Source: Conus ventricosus (taxonomy: Eukaryota; Mollusca; Gastropoda; Neogastropoda; Conidae). From it: 64,000 bases of DNA. Positions 47,401-57,815 of this stretch are shown piece after piece; the stretch's first letter is position 1, and each line of letters opens with the position of its first letter. The stretch spans positions 102,482,683 through 102,546,682 of the forward strand of contig CM031602.1 in the NCBI GenBank assembly GCA_018398815.1. Reading direction: 5' to 3'. Under the pieces are notes generated by a model. That model had not been told where the DNA came from. It did not search any database and saw only the letters and a list, made by a program, of their open reading frames with translations. Both the position numbers and the translations under genes were made by a program.

Positions 47401-48937
47401 ATTAGTGCTATCAAAACTTGTATATTTGTGGATCCTCCTGCCCAACCCTCCAGACTCTCAGATAGATATGTTGCAAAATATGTGTTTCAAGTTTGTTTGG
47501 AACAACAAAAATGATAAAATTAAAAGAAAATATTCGGTGCAAAATATTTGGAAAGGAGGGCTAGGTATACTAATCTTAAGATATATATCCAAGCCTTAAA
47601 AATCGCTGGATTAGGAAGTATACGTGCAAAATTGTAAATGGAAAACAGTACTACATTCATTATGTCCTGAAATCGATGCCCTTGATTCATATGGACCAGA
47701 TAGATTTGTACAAAGCAAAATAAATAATTTTGGAGAGATGTTTTTCAGGCATATAAATTTTTTTGCAACCGTGCAGAATTAAAAATAACACAGATCTAGC
47801 TATTGAACTATTTTTTGTAACGAAAAGTTCAAAGTGGGAAATAAACCGTTCTTTTACAAGAAATGGATGAAGAACAATATATTTTTGGTTAAACATTTAC
47901 TTGACGACAATGGTAACTTTATTAGCCGTCACACACTGTCGGAGAAGCTGGGATTGAGGTCAATTTTCTAAATTACATAATGTTGCGTACAATCAATAAA
48001 AGACTATGCGAAGAAAATGTCAATAAAACTCGACAGTAATACCAGTAATGACAGAACATTAGGTTACAAAAAATTTGTAGCGCCACTAAAGGGGCACGCA
48101 TTCACTATGATATTATGATAGATGACATTGAAGTTTTAAACATCAGCTCTTTTATGAAATGGGATCAGCGCCTTAATATACCTATTAATTGGACAGACGT
48201 ACTAAAAAGAATTAAGAAAATGAAAGAAATACAACTGAAATGGTTCCAGCTTAAAATATGTCACAGAATTTTAGTAACAAACAGTATTTTGAAAGAATGC
48301 AGGTTGTGGATAGTGACATGTGTAACTTCTGTAATAGAGAGAAAGATTCGATTAGTCACTACTTGTGGGATGTGAATTTGCACATACTTTCTGGAAAACA
48401 ACTTGAAAATACTCTAAAAAGTAAGTGTTCACACTGTGAAAGATTGTCATTTAATGTAGAGCTTATATTGTTTGGCACTGATGAGAAAACAAAAACAGAT
48501 GATATGTTAGACTTAATCATTTTATGGAAAATATTTCATTACAATGTAGAATTAATAAGATGAAACCCAACCTAATAATGTTTCTAAAGGAATTATGCTA
48601 TAGACATAAACTGAGAAAACACTTGTACTCGATGGAGATGAATTATGCAGAATTAAGGACAAAATGGTTTCCTTACATACACTAATACAAGAATAATGTT
48701 AATAATGCATTAGAATATAATTTCCTTCTTTTTGCGTGTTGTCCGTGACCTTGGGCATCAAATGGAACAATAGACTGAAATATGATTATGTAACGTACTT
48801 TCTCTAATGTCATGATGTATTTATGAGGACACTATGTGACATGTTACATGACTTTGTTTGATGTTTGTAAATAATGTCGCTGTTGTCCAGTGAAATACTT
48901 TCTTTATGTGTGCCTATTAAAAAAAAAAAAAAAAAAA
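44071..48937 (+). mobile_element. Tx1/L1-type LINE, duplication unit 1
   Basis: A 5' region with a C run, a (GT)n block (44340-44440) and a TTC-rich tract precedes ORF2, which starts at the ATG at 44960. Endonuclease motifs: SSLNCQGLG, LLQDTHF (near 45065), IIAGDWN (near 45370) and TDHSLV (near 45630). Reverse transcriptase motifs: SVDFEKA near 46755-46775, GRGC near 46925 and QFADDTTF at 47051-47077. A C-terminal CCHC-like finger reads MCNFC...SHYLWD at 48316-48372. The stop is near 48685. A 3' UTR and a 19-base A tail (48919-48937) end it. Many frameshifts occur. The long C-terminal half, zinc finger and A tail fit the L1/Tx1 group. No ORF1 was recognised. Confidence 0.85.
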
Positions 48938-49180
48938 GTCGTTCTAAGTTTTAATCAAGTAACCTCTAAGTTCTTAATTAAGTCACCTCAAGTTCTTAGT
49001 TAAGTTTTAACAAGTCACCACAAGTTCTTTAATTAAGTTCTTAATCAAGTCTCCTAAGTTCTTATAAGTTCTTGATCAGTCACCTTAAGTCACCCTAAGT
49101 TCTTAACTTAAGTCATCCCATAAGTACAACCAAGTTCTTATTCAAGTTACTTATAATTATTTATTAAGTTCTTAAAGTAT
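48938..49180. repeat. AAGTTCTTAATTAAGTCACC array, copy B
   Basis: Imperfect repeats of about 22 bp (48968 to 48990 gives 22), some shorter at 49022-49070. It directly follows the LINE A tail. It is the same array as at 1931 and 57551, beside the leftward gene's 3' end. Confidence 0.85.
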
Positions 49181-51670
49181 TATTGCATTTGAAATGGATC
49201 AAATGATCTTTTGTTGTTGGCGGTTCTGGCATGCTTTTTTGTTTGGCTTCTGTATTTAGTGGTTGAGATTTTTTTGACTGCTTTGGTTTTTGCTGGCGTT
49301 GTTTATATATTTTATAACCGTAATAAACCACCCCCAACAGCAATGCTGCCAAAAATGACAATTGCTTTAAGAAAATTCCACGAAGACTTTGGCGGGGTAG
49401 GCAACCCTGTTGGTGTTGTAGGTCTTGAATCATCTTGTTCTGGCGTTTTTATAGCTGGTGTTGAAACAACTGGCTGCGGCTCTAGCACTTTTTCATTATG
49501 GGCTATAATCTGTGATTGTAACTGTAATTTTCTTTGTTTGTTCCACTCTGCTAATTTTTTTCCTGCTGCAACGCGCCCAGGCTTTTTACTGGTCACTTTC
49601 TCCACCTGATTCAATGTTTTCTGATTCTGCTGATTTTCTGGCACGGTCATTTTTAAGGGAAACAAATCTATATGATTAAAAGTAATTAATCCCATGATTA
49701 GCGGCGAAAATAATGTTCCAAATCTGTAATATAGATCACATCCTAGAGACTCTAATGACTTTGTTAAAACTGGATCCTGCGTTAAATCATACATAAAGTC
49801 TTGTTCAGAATCAATAGGCGCAAATTTACTTACTAGTTTAGTGTACAAACCAAGAACCCTTTGTCCTACACTTTTTTACCATTCTTGATCCCACTACCAG
49901 TGATGAGAGAAGAAGTGGAAGAAGCCATCGGCAGCCTTCCGGCAGGGAAATCACCTGGAGCAGACAATATTCCAGCAGAGCTGCTCAAACATGGAGGGAA
50001 GGAATTGGTCACTCTAGTAACATCGATTTGTCAGAAGATCTGGGAGACAAAAAAGTGGCCCACAGATGGACTCAATCACTCATCATCCCCCTGCCCAAAA
50101 AGGGAAATCTACACCAATGCCAGAACTACGAACAATAAGTCTCATTAGCCACACCAGTAAAATCATGCTCAGAGTCATCTTGAATCGACTGAGAAAGAGG
50201 CGGAAGAACACCTGCGGAAGAACAAGCTGGATTCAGGGCAGGCAGAAGCACAGTAGAACAGATCTTCACCTGCCGGATACTGATGGAGAAACATCTGCAA
50301 CATCAGAGAGACCTGTTCCACAACTTCATTGACTTTAGGAAAGCGTTTGACAGGGTGTGGCACAAGGGTCTGTGGCAGTGCTCAGAAAGTTTGGCATAGA
50401 GGAGGGTCTCGTCCAAACCATCCAGGCGCTGTATAACACCGCCAGCAGCGCAGTCCTCCTCAACAACCAGATAGGTGACTACTTCAAGACCACAGTTGGA
50501 GTCCGTCAAGGCTGCCTGCTATCTCCCGTACTGTTCAATCTCTTCCTGGAAAATATCATGCGTGAAACCCTCCATGACTTCCACTCCACTGTCTCCATCG
50601 GAGGAAGAATCATCAATAATCTGAGGTTCGCAGATGACATCGACCTGATGGGAGGCAGCAACGAAGAACTACAAGACTGACAAAGAGACTGGAAGAAAGG
50701 GCAGGTGCATATGGAATGGAAGTGAGCACAGAAAAAAGCAAAGTCCTGGTCAACAGCACAACCAACACCCATGCTGAAATCTACATGAACGGACAACAGC
50801 TTGAAGAAGTGGCGCTTTCAAATACCTTGGCGCCACTCTCACCAAAGACGGTCGCTCTACAACAGAAATCAAGACCAGACTAGCGATCGCAACAGCAGCA
50901 ATGGCAAAGCTAAACAAGATCTGGAAGAGCAGGGAGATCAGCTTTCCTACAAAGATGAAGCTGTACAAGTCCCTGGTGCTGTCCATCCTGCTGTATGGCT
51001 GCGAAAGCTGGACCATGACAGCAGAGACCACCAAGAGAATCCAGACGTTTGAAACTAAATGCTTCAGGTGCTTGCTCGGGATCTCTTGGCAAGACCGGAA
51101 GACAAACGACCTTGTGAGGAGCCAAATAACATCACTTGCGGGCCCCAAGAACCCCTCTTGGCAACAGTCAAGAAGAGGAAGCTGTCGTGGTTCGGGCATG
51201 TCATACGCCCAATTCACTGCCCAAAACAGTCATCCAGGGCACGCTGGAAGGCGGCAGACGAAGGGGACGACAAGCCAAATGCTGGATGGACAACATCAAA
51301 GAATTGGACCAGGATGGATGGCCCTACGCTGATGCGACAGGCAGAGGACAGGGCCGGATGGCGGTTGCCTGGCTTCGAGAGTGTCTCTCATCTCTCCTCT
51401 ACGCCATCATGGGCAAGAGAATGATGATGATGATGATGATCCCAGTTGCGCTTCATACCTGTTGTGATACTTTACAATGTCTTGTGGCGCCATTTGTTGG
51501 ATCTGTTCTATGCTGAATTCATTTCCCAGGAACTGTTTTGTTTTTCCGCATGCTGCCAAAGAATACAGTCTTTCCTTTTTTAGCATAACAGCTTGGTCAT
51601 CAACTTGATCATTTGTAATCATAAGTTCAGGAAGGTTTAGGCTACCCTGTAGCAGTTCGTCGCCGTTCAT
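49164..51670 (-). pseudogene. Leftward unknown membrane-anchored gene of the Polinton-like element, copy B, split by a LINE
   Basis: The start is at 51670 (MNGDELLQGSLN); the first exon-like block runs to 51445. The frame is then cut by the RTE-like LINE (49894-51440) and resumes at 49883 toward 49164. The second block includes a readable 178-codon stretch (49848-49312): a folded-looking N-terminal part (LGCDLYYRFGTLFSPLIMGL), a basic glutamine-rich stretch (KLAEWNKQRKLQLQSQ), a Pro/Thr-rich linker, then, across a frameshift near 49330, a membrane segment followed by basic KIYKQRQQKPKQSKK. Length without the LINE would be about 310-320 codons. Function is unknown. Divergent from the small membrane gene by 33 bp. 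Confidence 0.7.
49894..51440 (+). mobile_element. RTE-like LINE, 5'-truncated, inserted in the leftward gene (unit 1)
   Basis: Reverse transcriptase and C-terminal part of a non-LTR element: EAIGSLPAGKSPGADNIPAE at about 49918-49980; DFRKAFDRVW near 50330-50360; TTVGVRQGCLLSPVLFN at about 50490-50540; the box RFADDIDLM at about 50624-50650; KFKYLGAT-type motif near 50815-50835; ILLYGCESWTM near 50985-51020; a C-terminal GHVIRP..KTVIQGTLEGGRRRGRQ region at about 51195-51275. It ends in (ATG)n. Only a few frameshifts. It lacks the endonuclease, so it is dead on arrival. Flanked by TGATCCCA at 49886-49893 and 51437-51444. Confidence 0.9.
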
Positions 51671-51703
51671 GTTTTTTATTAATTATTATTTTATTTTTTA
51701 AAA
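51671..51703. promoter_or_regulatory. 33-bp divergent AT-only promoter space
   Basis: Lies between the start codons of the leftward gene (51670) and the rightward small membrane gene (51704). It contains only A and T except for one G, and includes TTTATTAATTATTATTTTAT. Copy C has the same arrangement at 60359-60390. Its small size means that any promoters for both genes must overlap. Confidence 0.5.
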
Positions 51704-51933
51704 ATGAGCACCGAAAAAACTGTTACCAACCTTGTATACCATTCTGCTGTTATTGGGGGTCTAAGTGTAGGATACACAATGCTTGGTAAAAGCCTGTTAA
51801 AATAAAACCGACAGATCTTGGCAAGCTAGGCTTTGAAGACTCAACAAAGCTGATTGCTGTTATAACAGCTTCATTTGCTACGAAAGATTTTCTAGTTAAG
51901 CAAGGAATAATTCCTGACAGTATCAATATGTAA
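51704..51933 (+). pseudogene. Small two-helix membrane protein gene, copy B
   Basis: Starts at the ATG at 51704 (MSTEKTVTNLVYHSAVIGGL), with TTTTAAAA directly before it. The frame stops after about 33 codons at 51803-51808, but shifting by one base restores a continuous frame to the TAA at 51931-51933, ending FLVKQGIIPDSINM. The total would be about 76 residues with two hydrophobic helices. Three copies exist. I know of similar small genes beside Polinton-like polymerases in invertebrates but cannot name a function. Confidence 0.6.
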
Positions 51934-51958
51934 AATTAAAAAAAATACATTTATAAAA

Positions 51959-52225
51959 ATGGCTTCACTCGTAATGATGATAGGCGGCGCAGTAGTGAAT
52001 GCGCTTGCTTTTAGCGGAAGTAATTACGCATTTAGTAAACTGCGAGATGACGGCGAGAGAAAAAGACATAACAAAGCTGTGGAGCAACAAGCAGCTGCAC
52101 AAGATTACTATGAAAAGCAGAGAATTGAGCAGTTAGATTTTATTAACGATAAACTGAAAAAACAGGGACATGTGGCTTACACATTTAAAGACGTTGACCA
52201 GGCAATAAAAGAATTTTTCTTATAA
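51959..52225 (+). CDS. Small coiled-coil protein with hydrophobic N-terminus, Polinton-like copy B
   Basis: An intact 88-codon frame. Residues 1-21 form a hydrophobic segment (MASLVMMIGGAVVNALAFSG), followed by a strongly charged helix, RDDGERKRHNKAVEQQAAAQ, and further helical sequence to the end, QAIKEFF. This suggests membrane attachment plus a coiled coil. The start is preceded by TTTATAAAA, and the gene begins 26 bp after the preceding gene's stop. Degraded copies lie at 3569 and 60652. Conservation of the reading frame in the best-quality copy supports a real protein. The function is unknown; a minor virion or membrane role is only a guess. Confidence 0.75.
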   Translation: MASLVMMIGGAVVNALAFSGSNYAFSKLRDDGERKRHNKAVEQQAAAQDYYEKQRIEQLDFINDKLKKQGHVAYTFKDVDQAIKEFFL

Positions 52226-52296
52226 CAGGTAAACCAATCGAGACATTGCCCCACAAAATTCAGTGACTTTTATCAAAACCCTCAGAAAAACAAAAG

Positions 52297-52365
52297 ATGC
52301 AAGAAATCGTGTTTATCGTCTTTGGCATGACCGTTGTGTATTTTGTTGCACATAATATTGGCTGA
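52297..52365 (+). CDS. 22-codon membrane micropeptide upstream of integrase, copy B
   Basis: The ATG at 52297 begins MQEIVFIVFGMTVVY and the TGA ends at 52365 after HNIG. It is almost entirely one hydrophobic helix. It ends 6 bp before the integrase ATG at 52372. The same core and stop are present at 3886-3943 and 60987-61057. It could be a real membrane micropeptide or a leader that affects downstream translation. Confidence 0.45.
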   Translation: MQEIVFIVFGMTVVYFVAHNIG

Positions 52366-52371
52366 ATAAAA

Positions 52372-52546
52372 ATGAACAAAATCTATTATTGCCAAAGGAT
52401 ATTGGAAGGGAATCACGGCAATAAAAAAGCTAAACCAAGCAGCGGGAGTCAGTGAACAAACAGCAAAGGAATGGTTATCTAAACAAGCGATTTGGCAAAT
52501 TTATTTACCTGCACCTAGACAAATACAGAGACCACACTTTGTGAAA
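52372..52546 (+). pseudogene. Integrase N-terminal fragment, copy B, cut by the duplication breakpoint
   Basis: Begins at the ATG at 52372 with GAATAAAA before it and encodes the N-terminal helix-turn-helix-like region (AAGVSEQTAKEWL in one frame) and the IWQIYLPAPRQ stretch. At 52546, inside PHFV, the sequence switches to the 5' region of the Tx1/L1-type LINE. The catalytic core is therefore absent from this copy. Confidence 0.75.
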
Positions 52547-52835
52547 TAATGCACACGGGCAAACCCGCACTTACCCCCGCCCCCCCATACCCCCCCCATA
52601 ACCCCCCCCCCCCCCCCCCCACCGTTTTCCCCCGTCCCCTCTCTTCCACGACGCCTTTGCACGTGACAAAAAAAAAATGAGTCGCCCCAAAGAAGACGGT
52701 CAGTGGGAATTGTGTTCAAAGTACATTAGTCGCACACATATCGCGCGCGTGAGAATTATTCCACATCCGATGCGCTCACCCCTTTCCTTCCTTTCTTGTT
52801 ATGGAGGGTGCGTGCGTGCGTGCGAGCGTGAGTGT

Positions 52836-52868
<33 letters not shown>

Positions 52869-55800
52869 TGTGGTGTGTGGTGTGTGTGTGTGTGTGTGTG
52901 TGTTTGTGTGAGTGTGTGTGATGTGTGAACTGCGGCGCGCGTTATGGTGTATGTGTGTGAGCGCTCGCTTATTTCACTTATTTTATCAGCTTACAGAAGG
53001 AAAGCCTATGTTTCATTTTTTTCTTACGAAATAGTCAGGCTTGGACTTAGTTTGAATTTATGCTTGTATCTATATGTTCCATTGCCTTTACAGGTCAAGT
53101 GCGTCCCTTTTTCTTGTCTTCTTCTTCATCTTCTTTCTTCTTGTTCTTTTCTTCTTCTTCGTTTACTTCTTCTTCTTCTCTGTTCGCCTCCCGCTCGCCC
53201 TGCGTTGGTCAAGCAAATTTAGACTTCATTTTTTGACTTAAAATTGTACGTGTTTGTAGTCTGGTAGATTGTTTTTTCAGTAGCATTTGTGTATGTGCAT
53301 ATGTTTTTTTGTCTTTTTCTAATTGTCATTGTTGTTGAAAATTGTATGTTTTTGATCTTAGTTGTTCATTTGTCAGTATTTGTTGTGTTCAGCTTAACGG
53401 AAAAACATAGGCACACAACAGAGATAAGAATCATACAAAAAAAGTAACTATAATTGAACATGTATGGATTCTAATTGTCAATGTCATCTTTGAACTGCCA
53501 GGGTCTCGGGGATATCAAAAAAGAAAGGACTGTTTCAGTTTTTAAGACAAAAACAGTACTCTATTTACTTTCTACAAGACACACATTTCACACAGAATTA
53601 GAACGCCAAATAAGAAGTGAAATGGGGATACGAGTGTGTTTTGCCTTCTAACAATTCTAGATCAGAGGCGTGGCAATACTTCTTCAATATAACATTGAAT
53701 CAAAATAAAGAAATTAATTAAAGAGGTTCAGGGGTAAATTACATAATATACTGGTTATTAATACAATGGAAAAGATTTAAATTTTGGTGAATATCTATGG
53801 ACCAAATAAAGAGTATCCATCCTTCTTTGAAACGCATACAGTGTGAAAGTAAGTAAGAATTATAAACATAGCCAACATAATAATAGCCGAGACTGGAATT
53901 TGTATTAACCCTAGTATTGACACTATCAAAATTATAAACATATCAATAACAGCAGACATGCGCAGGAAAGTTAGTTTAGCTTAAATGATGACAAAACTAG
54001 AGCTAGTTGATATATGGAGAGAGTTTGAATGAAGGACACGATACTGTATACATGGAGAAGAGATAAAACCCCTCCCAACAAAGCAGGCTAGATTTCTTTT
54101 TAGTGTCTGAATCATTAATTCACTAATATTGAAGAATGCTGTATATCTTATTTGGATATAAAACAGATCCCCTCTTTGGTATATATAAACTTGCCTTTAG
54201 AAAAGAAGACAACATAAAGGTTTTTGGAAATTTAACTCCTTTCCTTTTGAAGATAAGATATAATAGACCTTATTTATAAAGAATTAAAGAAAATTAAGGA
54301 ACAATATGCGCTACTACATACGTAGAAATTCTCTTGATAAAATCTCCAAACAACCAAATTCATTCTCAGTTTCAGACCAGTTATTCTTAGAACTCCTGAT
54401 TATGGAAATAAGAGCAGAAACATATCATTTAGCATTCATAATAATAAAAACATAAATGAGAAAGAAAAACACATTGAAAAAGAATTCAAGCTTTGAAAGC
54501 AAAACTCCTTAATTGGAGCGGACGTTGGCAACCCGAAAAAGAAAAAAGATGATTGAATGAATTAGGAAAACAAAGATGGAAAGGAATAATAGTCAAGGTC
54601 CCCAGGGCAAGATGGGGCGTCAACAAGGGGAAAAAGTAACAAATACTTCTGCTCACTGGAAAAAAGAAACTTTGTAAGCAAAAGAATGCTCAACTATAGT
54701 CACGAACAAAGGAACACTTTAACAGACACGGACCTAATGTTAGAAAGAAACAAAGAACTATTTTAAACATATTATATGCAGAGAGAAAGTAAAACATATT
54801 GAAATTGAAAAATATGCCAATAATCTACCCAAACTAACTCAAAGCAGAAGCCGATGCGTTGGAGGGACCATTTACCTTAGAGGAAAGCTACCCAAAAGGT
54901 CTTAAAAAACATGAGAATGATAAAGTCCTGGGACAGATTGTATGACAGTATTTTTTTAAAATACTTTAGTGAAGACAATTGGGGGATTTGTTGTCCGTCA
55001 TTAAACGAGGGATACAATAAAAGGCGAATTGTCTATAAACACAAAAAGGAAGTATAATAATTTGTTTACCAAAAGGAGATAAGCCACGAGAAACATAAAG
55101 AACTGGAGACCAATTTTCACCTTTCTAAATGTTACTTATTAAAATTGCTTCTGCCTGTATTGCAGTGTATAATAAAATGGTTTTCTACCCCCAAATCATA
55201 ATTGAGGAGCCAGTCAGGTTTTCATTCCCCGGTAGATCATAGAGACAGTTTTAAAAAACCATATATGATGAAATTCCACTCTTTAGAGGTGAACCGCGGA
55301 TTGCCTGGATTATTATATCTGTCGATTTCCGAAAAAGCACTTTTGACTCTGTTGACTGTCATACATGAGTTGGGTTCTACGTGCTTTCGGTTCGGAAAGG
55401 AATACAGGCAATGGAATTATCTTTTTAATGAAAAGATAAGTCTTATGTATAGTGAATCGGAAGGTTTCCGTTCAGGATTTTCTATTGGAAGAGGATGCCG
55501 ACAGAGATCCTATATCTTCCCTATTTGTGTTGTTTTATGGCCGAAATACTAGCAAACCAAAATAAGGCAAGATCAAGATGTTAAAGGCATAAAATTAAAA
55601 AATACAGAATTCAAGACAAATAAGTTTGCAGATGACACCACCGTTTCACACTTGGAAGGAGATAAGAAATCATAATGAAAATTGTTCACAGATCGCTATG
55701 AATTTGAGCAAATATCTGGACTTAAATTAAACTATGAAAAAACGTTAAATGTTTGGTTTAGGGTAAAAAGAATTCGTCGAACACGTACTTACCCTTATCT

Positions 55801-57550
55801 AAAATGGAATGGAACCCTTTAAAAATTTACAATCCTAGGGGTGTGGTTTACGAATAATCTGACAAATATGACTCAAATCAATTGACAAGATAAATTTTTT
55901 AGAAGTTAAAAATTTATTTAAAATATGGTCAAAAAGAGTAATTAACACCTCTAGGTAAATAGCAGTGCTAAAAGCATAGTGCTATCAAACTTTAATATTT
56001 GTGGATCTCCTGCCCAACCCTCCAGACTCACCGATAGATATGTTGCAAAATATGTGTTTCAAGTTTGATTTGGAACAACAAAAATGATAAAATTAAAAAA
56101 GAAAATAATTCGGTGCAAAAATATTGTGGAAAGAGGGCCTAAGGGTATGACCTAATCTTAATATATATACCAAGCCTTAAAATCGCCTGGGATTAGGAAA
56201 GTATACGTGCAAAATTGTAAATGGAAAACAGTACTCTACATCATTATTCCTGAAATCGATGCCCTTGATTCATATGACCAGATAGAGTTGTACAAAGCAA
56301 AATAAATAATTTTTGGAGAGATGTTTTTCAGGCATATAAATTTTTTTTGCAACCGTGCAGAAATAAAAATAACACCGATCTAGCTATTGAACCTATTTTT
56401 TTGTAACGAAAAGTTCAAAGTGGAAATAAACCGTTCTTTTAACAAGAATGGATGAAGAACAATATATTTTTGGTTAAACATTTACGTAGACGACATGGTA
56501 ACTTTATTAGCCGTCACACACTGTCGAAAGCTGGGATCTGAGGTCAATTTTCCTAACTTAACATAAGTTGCGTACATTCAATAAATTGACATGCGAAGAA
56601 AATGTCAATAAAACTCGACAGTAATACCAGTAATGGACAGAACATTAGCGTTTTTACAAAAAATTTGTAGCCCACTAAAGGGGCACGCATTTCACTTGAT
56701 ATTATGATAGAAGAACATTTGAAGTTGTAAACATCAGCTTCTTTTATGAAATGGAACAGCGCCTTAATATACCCCGATTAATTGTACAGACGTACTAAAA
56801 AGAATTAAGAAAAATGAGATAGAAATACCAACTGAAATGGTTCCAGCTTAAATATGTCCAGAATTTTTAGTAACAAACAGTATTTATGAAAAGTTGCAGG
56901 TTGTGGATATGACATGTGTAACTTTCTGTAATAGAGAGAAAGATTCGACTAGTCACTACTTGAGGAATGTGAATTTGCACATACTTTTCTGGAAAAACTT
57001 GAAAATACTCTAAAAAGTAAGTGTTCACACTGTGAAAGATTGTCATTAATGTAGAGCTTATATTGTTTTTGGCACTGCTGAGAAAACAAAAACTGATGAT
57101 ATGTTGACTTAATCATTTAATGGGAAAATATTTCATATACAAATGTGAATTAATAAGATGAAACCCAACCTAATAATGTTTTCTAAAGGAATTATGGCTA
57201 TAGACATAAAACTGAGAACACATGTACTCGATGGAGATGAATTATGCAGAATAACGGACAAAAATGGTTTCTTACATACCACTAAATACAAGAATAAAAA
57301 AATAATGTTAATAATAGCATAGAATATAATTTCCTCTCTTTTTGCGTGTTGTCCGGACCTTGGCATCAAATTGAACATTAAGACTGAAATATGATTATGT
57401 AACGTACTTTTTCTCTAAATGTCATGATGTATATTAGGAGGGACACTAGTGACATGTTACATGACTTTGTTTGAGTTTGTAAATAATGTCGCTGTTGTCA
57501 TGAAATCCTTTCTGTTATGTGTGCCTATTAAAAAAAAAAAAAAAAAAAAA
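52547..57550 (+). mobile_element. Tx1/L1-type LINE, duplication unit 2
   Basis: Second copy of 44071-48937, offset 8504 bp at the ORF2 start (ATG at 53464) and about 8612 bp at the A tail (57530-57550). All landmarks recur: the (GT)n block at 52838-52920, SSLNCQGL near 53480, GDWN-like near 53890, ADDTT near 55630 and CNFL-type finger near 56910. Differences from unit 1 are mainly single-base indels, so frames are even more broken. It begins abruptly at the breakpoint, without the upstream monomers. Confidence 0.85.
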
Positions 57551-57815
57551 GTCGTTTCTAAAAGTTCTAATCAAGTAAACTTCTAAGTTCTCTTAATTAA
57601 GTCACCTCAAGTTTCATGTTAAAGTTTTTAATCAAAGTCACCACACAAGTTCTTAATTAATTCTTAAACAAGTCTCCCTCAAGTTCTTAATAATTTCTTG
57701 ATCAAGTCACCTTAAGTCACCCCTAAGTTCTTAACTTAATGTCATCCCTAAGTAACAATACAAGTTTTCTTATTCAAGTTAACTTATAATTATTATTAAG
57801 TTCCTTAAAGTATTA
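57551..57815. repeat. AAGTTCTTAATTAAGTCACC array, copy C
   Basis: Same array as copy B, following the second LINE's A tail, with scattered indels. Confidence 0.85.

Noticed and set aside
49211..49609. 132-codon forward frame with a hydrophobic start
   Set aside because: Antisense shadow of the leftward element gene, whose frame has conserved copies.
52547..57550. Independent insertion of a second LINE
   Set aside because: It is followed by the same array, gene and nested LINE as the first, so duplication explains it better.
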